This document shows, one piece after another, positions 56,745-64,000 of a DNA stretch of 64,000 nt. The notes beneath the pieces were generated by a model. It made no database searches, was not told the DNA's origin, and was given only the letters and a program-made list of their open reading frames with translations. The position numbers were made by a program, and so were the translations under genes. The DNA comes from Imbricaverruca yamaguchii (taxonomy: Eukaryota > Arthropoda > Thecostraca > Neoverrucidae): the NCBI GenBank assembly GCA_034440575.1, contig JAOTOL010000977.1, positions 1 through 64,000 on the forward strand. The letters are read 5' to 3'. Position 1 is the stretch's first letter, and each line of letters opens with the position of its first letter.

Positions 56745-57640
56745 GCTAGGACGGCTCGGTCACGCCGTCTACACACCAACACGGCTCGGTCACGCCGTCT
56801 ACACGCCGACACGGCTCAGTCACGCCGTTTACGCCGTCTGCATTTACGCCGTTCGTTCACGCCATCTGCATTCTAACAAGGCTCGGTCACGCCGTCTACA
56901 CGCCAACACGGCTCTGTCATGCCGTTTATACGCTAGCACGGCTCGGTCACGCCGTCTGCACGCTAACAAGGCTCGGTCACGCCGTCTACACGCTAACACG
57001 GCTCGGTCACGCCGTTTATACGCCAACACGGCTCGGTCACGCCGTCTACACGCCAACACGGCTCTGTCACGCCGTCTGCACGCCAACACGGCTCGGTCAC
57101 GCCGTCTACACGCCAACACGGCTCGGTCACGCCGTCTATACGTCAACACGGCTCGTCACGCTGTCTTCACGCCAACACGGCTCTGTATGCCGTCTACATG
57201 CCAACAAGGCTCTGTACGCCGTATGCACGCCAGCACGGCTTGTCCCTAAACGCTACAGGTTCGGTCACGCCGTCTGCACGCCAACACGGCTCTGTCACGC
57301 CGTTTATACGCTACCACGGCTCTGTCACGCCGTCTGCACGCCAGCACGGCCCGGTCACGCCGTCTGCACGCCAACACGGTTCGTTCATGCCGTCTGCATT
57401 ATAACAAGGCTCGGTCACGCCGTCTACACGTCAACACGGCTCGGTCACGCCGTCTACGCGCTAGCAAGGCTCGGTCACGCCGTCTACACGTCCACACGGC
57501 TCTGTCACACTGCCTAAACGCTAACAAGGTTCGGTCACGCCGTCTGCACGCCAACACGGCTCGGTCATGCCGTCTATACACTAACAAGGCTCTGTCACGC
57601 CGTCTGCACGTTAACACGGCTCTGTCACGCCGTCTGTCAG
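56745..57640. repeat. 30-bp minisatellite, about 29 units
   Basis: Unit core GGCTCGGTCACGCCGTCTAC followed by ACGCCAACAC. Variable positions are CGG/CTG after GGCT, CTAC/CTGC/TTAT, and CCAACAC/CTAACAA. The Arg/His-rich frames on both strands (ten-residue repeats) are translations of it. Confidence 0.95.
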
Positions 57641-59499
57641 TGCTGGTCTGCGGAGCGTGCGGCGTCCGGGCAACACATGTGACCCGGCGCTCGGTAGCCG
57701 CAGGGGTTCCGTCGGGTCAAGTTGGCCAGCGTGATGCTGGCGCCGGACCTGCACAGCGTCCAGTGGCGTAGTGTTGATCGTGGCGTCCAGGGCTTTGTTG
57801 ATTGTAGTGCTCAGGTGCGTAGTGTTAAATGCAGTGTCCAGAGGCGTTGTGTTGATCGCAGTGTTCATGAACATTGTATTCAGCCGGCTCTGGCTACTTG
57901 GTTCACTGGTTTATTACGATCTTGAAAGGGTGCAACCAGTGAAATACGAGTAGAAGTCATGTCAACTCATGTAATAAGAACATGTGATTGAATTTCGTTG
58001 TCTAAAAGGACGATTAACAGCTTTTTGAGCATTCGTCAATTCTACGGACATGGGCAAAGGTGTATTTTTATTCCTACCTCCATTACACATACACATTCAT
58101 GCCACCTGACCTCATATCGATCTCCAATGGTGTACGCTTATAAAAGTTAATGCGGTTTATCTAACTAAGTCTGAATACCTTAGTGTATGGAAATATATGC
58201 ATTGTTTTCGACCCTGGATCCGGCCTCTCAACTTCGTTTCAGGCTACTCAAGCTAGTTTATGTTGAGTTTTCGTGCAAAAGTATTTACATATGGACATGC
58301 ATAATACTATTAGGTATTCCTGAAACCATGTTTTTCGCAGCTGTTGGGAAAAAAGCTCCATCACATGAAACTTTTCGAAACCAGTAACCTAACCTTGATC
58401 TCACCTAGCTATAGCTAACCTAAGGTTAGCGGACAACAAGTTGGCTCAAATGATCCGCTATTCAATCTTCAGGAAGTATTAAAATGCCAACGCGATCATA
58501 CTAGGCAACCGGCTGTTATCCAAGAAAGATGATCTTTTGGGAAAGAAGAAAGATGGGGAATACTTTTCATGTGCAGCCAGGTTTACGGTTAATCTTGCTA
58601 CGCAGAGAATGCATGAACGATAATTTTTCCTATTTTTGCGAACACTTCATTATATCTGCGTGACCATCCAGCGACTCGAAGCATAGCAAGCACGTGTTTC
58701 ACGAGTATCACGCACTTATTTGACTCATATACCTAGTATTCTTGGCTTGGGAACGTTGCGGGATCGCAGCTCCCTCCAGGATAGACAGCAGCTCCACTGA
58801 GGAAGACAGCAGCACCCTGTGTGCTAGCTGGGGTTAATAAATGTGACATGACAATGGGCATAGTAAGGAGCCGTGACATGTTATCCGTGGCAGGTAGCTT
58901 GTCTTTTGCACGTCCACAGCTCTTGACTTTAACATGTTGCACGTCCACAGCTCATGTAGGCTGCTTGACAAGATAGCAATACAATTGTGCCATGACTATT
59001 TACATTTACAGACATTTTATAGATACTATTTATGGAGACTTAAAAATACAACACGCTGGATCTCGCAAAACTGTACGAAGACGTTTACGCCCACTACCCC
59101 TACCCTCACCCAGCTACCATGGCTGCCCTCATCTGGCTACAATCTCTGACCACATCTGGTAACCATCAGAACCCATCCCTACCCTGGTCTTGCTTCCATA
59201 GAAACCCATCTTGTGATGCCGACGTAAGCCGTCTACGGCAACCACCTCTGGCTACTGTGGCAAGACCCTCTTCCATGCACCCTTGGGACTTCCTTTGGTT
59301 ACCATTTCTTGCCACCGTCAAAACACGCCTTCGTCTACTGTTGAGTCCGCCTTCGGCCACCGTCAGGTCCCACCTACGGCTACCATCAGCACCTGCCCCT
59401 GGCTACCATGGAGAGCCCTGGCTACTATGGAGACCAGCATCGGCTACCCTCCCTAGTCACCACCGGATTCGTTAAGCCTACCGTCAGGCCCCACCTACA
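57641..59499. other. Gene-free stretch with short repeats
   Basis: 57748-57870 has three to four imperfect copies of 'gtgttgatcgyrgtgtccag' spaced roughly 34 bp. A direct repeat 'gcacgtccacagctc' occurs at about 58908 and 58937. From about 59160 sequence resembling diverged units of the next array ('ggctaccatcag') begins. No gene is recognised. Confidence 0.5.
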
Positions 59500-59504
59500 G
59501 TTGC

Positions 59505-60150
59505 CACCAGCACCTGTATGTGGCTATTCTCCATGGTCGCCACCGGAGTCGCCCCAGCTCCCTCCCTGGTTACCGCCTGATTAGCTCTAAATCCCTCCCT
59601 GGTTACCGCCTGATTAGCTCTAGCTCCCTCCCTGGTTACCGCCTGATTAGCTCTAGCTCCCTCCCTGGTTACCGCCTGATTAGCTCTAGCTCCCTCCCTG
59701 GTTACCGCCTGATTAGCTCTAACTACTTCAGTTCCAACTCCCTCCCTGGTCGCCACCTGAGTCGCCCCTGGTCGCCACCTGAGTCGCTCTGGCTACCCTC
59801 CTGGTCGCCTCTTTCGCCACCTGAGTCGCTGGCTACCCTCCCTGGTCGCCACCGCAGTCGCTCTGGCTACCCTCCCTGGTCGCCACCTGAGTCGCTCTGG
59901 CTACCCTCCCTGGTCGCCACCTGAGTCGCTCTGGCTACCCTCCCTGGTCGCCACCTGAGTCGCTCTGGCTACCCTCCCTGGTCGCCACCTGAGTCGCTCT
60001 GGCTACCCTCCCTGGTCGCCACCTGAGTCGCTCTGGCTACCCTCCCTGGTCGCCACCTAAGTCGCTCCGGCTACCGTTCCTGGTCGCCACCTGAGTCGCT
60101 CTGGCTACCCTCCCTGGTCGCCACCTGAGTCACTCTGGCTACCGTCGGCA
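59505..60150. repeat. 33-34-bp minisatellite, about 19 units, two subtypes
   Basis: The left subtype has the core TCCCTGGTTACCGCCTGATT followed by AGCTCTAGC (33 bp). The right subtype has the core CCCTGGTCGCCACCTGAGTC followed by GCTCTGGCTACC (34 bp). The change from one to the other near 59745 shows separate expansions of a common ancestor. Confidence 0.95.
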
Positions 60151-60280
60151 CCGGCGGCGGCGCAGGTCCCGGCCGATGACGTCAGGGGGCGGTCGACAGT
60201 GGGGGGCGGTGTCAGTCCGTGTGTGCAGGCGGACCCGGCGGGCTGAGCGTGCAGCAGACAGCCGTGAGTACGCTGATCCG
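60140..60280. promoter_or_regulatory. GC-rich island with CRE and GC boxes
   Basis: Between two arrays lies a CpG-rich block with a perfect palindromic CRE, TGACGTCA (60177-60184), followed at once by GGGGGCGG and by a second GGGGGCGGTG about 15 bases on. A promoter is plausible, but no exon is recognisable downstream because the 23-bp array begins within 100 bases. Confidence 0.25.
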
Positions 60281-61460
60281 CGCACTACAACACAGCTGCG
60301 CTGCACACTACAACACAGCTGATCCGCACACTACAACACAGCTGATCCGCACACTACAACACAGCTGATCCGCACACTACAACACAGCTGATCCGCACAC
60401 TACAACACAGCTGATCCGCACACTACAACACAGCTGCGCTGCACACTACAACACAGCTGCGCTGCACACTACAACACAGCTGCGCTGCACACTACAACAC
60501 AGCTGACGCTGCAACTACAGCAACTCGCTGCCACTACAACATATGCTGCACACTACAACACAGCTGATCCGCACACTACAACACAGCTGCGCTGCACACT
60601 ACAACACAGCTGCGCTGCACACTACAACACAGCTGATCCGCACACTACAACACAGCTGCGCTGCACACTACAGCACAGCTGCACTGCACACTGCAGCACC
60701 ACTACACTGCACACTACAGCATCACCGCACTGCACACTGCAGCACCACTACACTGCACACTGCAGCATCACCACACTGCACACTGCAGCATCACTACGCT
60801 GCACACTACAGCATCACACACTGCACACTGCACCACACTGCACACTGCAGCATCACTACACTGCACACTGCAGCATCACTACACTGCACACTGCAGCATC
60901 ACTACACTGCACACTGCAGCATCACCGCACTGCACACTGCAGCATCACCACATTGCACACTGCAGCATCACCACATTGCACACTGCAGCATCACCACACT
61001 GCACACTGCAGCATCACCACGCTGCACACTACAGCCTCAATGCACTGCACACTACAACATCGCTACGCTACACACTACAGCATCATTACGCTGCACACTA
61101 CAGCATCACTACACTGCACACTACAGCATCACTACGCTGCACACTACAGCATCACTACACTGCATACTATTGCATCACTACGCCACACACTACAGCCTCA
61201 ATGCACTGCACACTACATCATCGCTACGCTGCACACTACAACATCACTATACCGCACACTACATCACACTACAACACTGCACACTACGGCATCACTACGC
61301 CGCATACTACAGCATTACTACGCAGCACATTGCAACATCACCACGCTAGGGTGTACTAAGCCGCGCACTACATAATCACTAGACCGGACACTACAGCATC
61401 ACTCCCCTGCACACTACAGCATCACTCCCCTGCATACTACAGCATCACAACGCTGTATAC
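60281..61460. repeat. 23-bp minisatellite, about 50 units, several subtypes
   Basis: Left subtype ACACTACAACACAGCTGATC plus CGC, with a variant ending GCGCTGC. The right subtype is ACACTGCAGCATCACTACAC plus TGC, then ACACTACAGCATCACTACGC plus TGC. All share the 23-bp period. The long His/Thr-rich frames (up to 268 codons) are translations of the repeat. Confidence 0.95.
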
Positions 61461-61502
61461 TACAGTATCACTACGCCCGGCACATTGTAGCACCACCTCA
61501 CT

Positions 61503-61541
61503 GGAGTGCACTGTACTACGCACTGTAGTGTAGTGCACTCC
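61503..61541. repeat. Short perfect-arm inverted repeat
   Basis: Arms GGAGTGCACT (61503-61512) and AGTGCACTCC (61532-61541), with an inner pair ACTAC/GTAGT, could form a two-part hairpin at the edge of the 23-bp array. Confidence 0.7.
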
Positions 61542-62420
61542 ACTGCAGTGTAGTTGAGGTTTCTTCTGGCCAGACATCTACCGCTATCTGGCCAGACATC
61601 TACCGCCAGGACTCGGACATATATTCTGGCCGGACATCAACCGCCAATACTCGTGCAACGCTATGGTGCCAACAGGCCCCACAAACAATCTAAAAATATC
61701 CGTCCAGTAAGGTGGAAAACTGATTTTCATAGAAAGTTAATGCTGTGTATTCTATTAATTATCCATGCTACATCCCGCACAATTATCACCGCACTACGAT
61801 AGAGTGCAGTGGCACACATTACGCTACGCGATGCCACTCACAATCGAATTACTGAGATCTTCGTCTGCTATCGTGTCTGCCTTCGTGTTCACTCACATCT
61901 GGGCACCAATGTCCGTCCTCCTCCACTTACGCGGCTGTCCCTGTCACCCGTTTGTGAGACGGTCGAAACGGAGCCGGGTGAGTGTTGGCACGCCATAAAT
62001 CGGGAGCCGGTACAGAAACGCCACAGCAGTTATCGCCAGAGGCTTAGCACTATGTGTTCAGCTGGACACTATGTGTGTACAGTCGCTCTAATGGAATTAT
62101 TCAACAACGCCGACGTTCTTCCCACGTAAACTAGACGTCAGCGGCGACTGGGGGTGCAGGAGCCGCCACGGCCTGCCTCGGTAAGGAGATGGAGGCTGTA
62201 GTCTACATATGTGGAGTAAACCGCTTATACCGTCTACATATTATATAGTAAACCGCTTGGAGTACTCATACAGATGTTTATTCAAGCTGTGCTGCTAAGC
62301 ATAGCAACGACCCTTCAGATGGGCGAACCTGGACTTCGCTTCACCCACTCTTCACCAATCTAGATTCGATCAATTTAGACAGATCAATTGAGACAGACAA
62401 CAAGTATTTATCGAAACAAC
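61542..62420. other. Gene-free stretch before the LINE
   Basis: Contains a direct repeat of 'ctggccagacatctaccgc' (about 61567 and 61589) and unclassified sequence. The true 5' end of the LINE could lie in here. Confidence 0.5.
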
Positions 62421-62537
62421 TTTGTGTTTCAATAAACACCTGCTCCCGGTGACCTCGAATTGTCTCACGATCTCAGAACACTCGAAATTTGACATGTATC
62501 TGGTCCCCACAAGGGACAAGCGAAAGCTAGTCCCCGT

Positions 62538-64000
62538 GTGTACAGTCGTTTTCTGGATTGCGGACGTTTACGCCGAGGACGTACACCCAACTGGAACAGC
62601 CCATCTTCAGCTCAGGATTGGCAATTCAAGAAGGAGGAGGACCGGTCAAGGAAGGTCCAACACGCAACCCCTGCCGCCCCCGGAGGACGCCGCCAGAGGG
62701 AAGCGTTTCTGTTTGGTGGGGCGAGATCACCGGTTCACCGGCTCCGCGGTCTCCTAATGAGATCTGGAGACATTGAAGCTAACCCTGGACCGCAGTACCT
62801 GTGTAGCATCTGCTTCCGTGAAGTCAGACGTGCATCGAAATTATGCACAGGACGCGACTTATGGATACATAAAGGGTGCACAGAAACATCACAAATGCCA
62901 CATACAATTCAAAACTGGGTGTGTTCGGAATGTAAAGCCCAGTCCACAATGTCACCTCCCCTCCTGACCCTCCCCCAGACCCTCCCCGTAACCGAATCCC
63001 GAGAAATTGAAAGAAGTAACAAGACCGACGAACTGAAAATATGCGTTCAGGAGGAAAATATTCATGGTATTGATCATCTAAGAGTACAAGTTAAACGAGA
63101 GAAATCGTACCCTGAAGCTTCAAGGCACGACGCTTATTGGGGAGGACTGCCCAGATAGAAGAACAAGAGGCGTGGTTCTTATCTACGTGTCAACGTTGAG
63201 TCTTCTCCCACATCAACAAAGCAGAAAGGGATATAAGAAGAACAGTGCTCCGATCCTCCGCTCGTCACATTTCCACTGGAAAGAGTAAATGATTAAAACC
63301 ATTCTACTCACCGGAGATCAGGGGCCTCATATCCGAGCGGGACTACCCGTCAAGGGCACAGGTACGGCCCTATTAGACAAAGCAGCCGAGCTCAGCGCCC
63401 AAATCAGAACTACCCTGATGGAAAGATGGCGAAAAAAATGGAAAGAGTTCATCTCAAGTCTCCATCATCGAGTAGACTGCAAAGGCATCATCGAGTAGAC
63501 TGGAAGAAAGTGAAGTCAATAGTAGGAGCAGCTGGTACTGACATAAAGCTGCCTCCACCCAGAACGATCTAAGAGAATATGCCGAGCTTAATGAGTAGAG
63601 TCAACCAACTGATACACTGCTGTTCTGGAATTTCCCACCTCCCCAAAGGGAAGAGGACAAGAGGATTCAGAGATAGCTAAAAGTGGTGAAAGCCCCTAGT
63701 GTCCATCCTCATTTCGATGTTGACATGGTGGCACGAACCATCAAAGACTCTGGAACATCAGGTGCCTGCAGAGTGGACAATATTGCCTATTTCCATCTAT
63801 GACACTTTGGACCTGATGCACTCTCTGTCCGCACTGCACTTTCAATCCTTCTATGAAATTCATTCAATTTCTACAGCTTGGAAAAAAGGTAATATCATTC
63901 CCATCCTCAAGCCAGGAAAGCGCCAAATGAGGTCTCGTCATATCGACCTATTTTACTATTGGGTTGGATATCAAAATCCTGGAGCGTTTAATGCTGGCTG
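62538..64000 (+). mobile_element. Jockey/CR1-like LINE with 2A-like motif, partial
   Basis: A frame open from 62538 to 63158 (206 codons) contains GDIEANPGP at residues 77-85 (62766-62792). This fits the 2A consensus D(V/I)ExNPGP, known in several invertebrate and trypanosomatid non-LTR retrotransposons. A PHD-like zinc finger follows directly: C89, C92, C103, H111, C114, C129, C132. The expected fourth cysteine is Arg106. The endonuclease domain is almost absent. WKEFISSLHHRVD (about 63440-63480) and FDVDMVARTIKDSG (about 63715-63756) mark the EN-RT linker. WKKGNIIPILKPGK (about 63880-63920) is the start of RT. Frameshifts follow at once (about 63920-63990) and the window ends. An inactive copy; the start codon is uncertain. 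Confidence 0.8.

Noticed and set aside
56656..57249. Arg/His-rich ten-residue repeat protein
   Set aside because: Thirty-bp unit read in frame; open on both strands, no unique termini.
60543..61349. 268-codon His/Thr-rich frame
   Set aside because: Translation of the 23-bp minisatellite, with three overlapping alternatives in other frames.

Overview
The window is eukaryotic, animal nuclear DNA: it has long dinucleotide microsatellites, tRNA-derived SINEs, non-LTR retrotransposon fragments, TTAA-flanked non-autonomous DNA elements and many minisatellites. No bacterial operon, ribosomal RNA or organelle gene is visible. One clear host gene is present, an intact ORF for CFAP36 (CCDC104) on the minus strand at 41035-41982. 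A CFAP36 gene suggests an animal that makes cilia or flagella. Its very GC-rich codon use, the Jockey/CR1-type LINEs with a 2A-like motif, and the long (GT)n and (GA)n tracts suggest an invertebrate, perhaps an arthropod such as a barnacle-like crustacean. That last step is a guess, not a demonstrated assignment.

Layout. 1-6954: gene-poor flank with a diverged direct repeat pair (about 1-420 and 4974-5420), an inverted repeat pair (about 1985-2615 and 5975-6595), a GC-rich patch near 2600-2990 and pyrimidine-rich simple sequence near 4190-4460. 6955-37345: a large recent duplication. Unit 1 (7056-18208) consists of block A (7056-14577) plus block B (14570-18208). Unit 2 (18460-37143) is A' (18460-25980), an extra 7.5 kb, then B' (33504-37143). 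The extra 7.5 kb contains block C, a third copy of the end of A (29135-30118), C' and a short unique piece. Each outer edge of the units lies in a (GT)n array (6955-7055, 18209-18459, 37144-37345). Units differ by scattered single-base changes, except for 18711-19157, which looks like a corrupted consensus of 7309-7758.

37346-61550: a chain of at least ten unrelated minisatellite arrays with unit lengths of 12, 10, 29, about 20, 17, 15, 44, 30, 33-34 and 23 bp. Between them lie CFAP36, a SINE (42977-43319), a dead LINE interrupted by a TTAA element (44218-47236), a second-family TTAA element (50322-51300) and a minus-strand LINE endonuclease scrap (about 51526-51745). 61550-64000: the 5' part of another Jockey/CR1-like LINE, with a GDIEANPGP 2A-like motif, a PHD-like zinc finger and the start of a frameshifted reverse transcriptase running off the window.

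No pathway or gene cluster is encoded. The interest lies in genome architecture: the microsatellite-bounded duplication, which may be genuine or an assembly artefact; an 8-bp microhomology indel; two related TTAA element families; an intronless CFAP36; and the density of tandem arrays.
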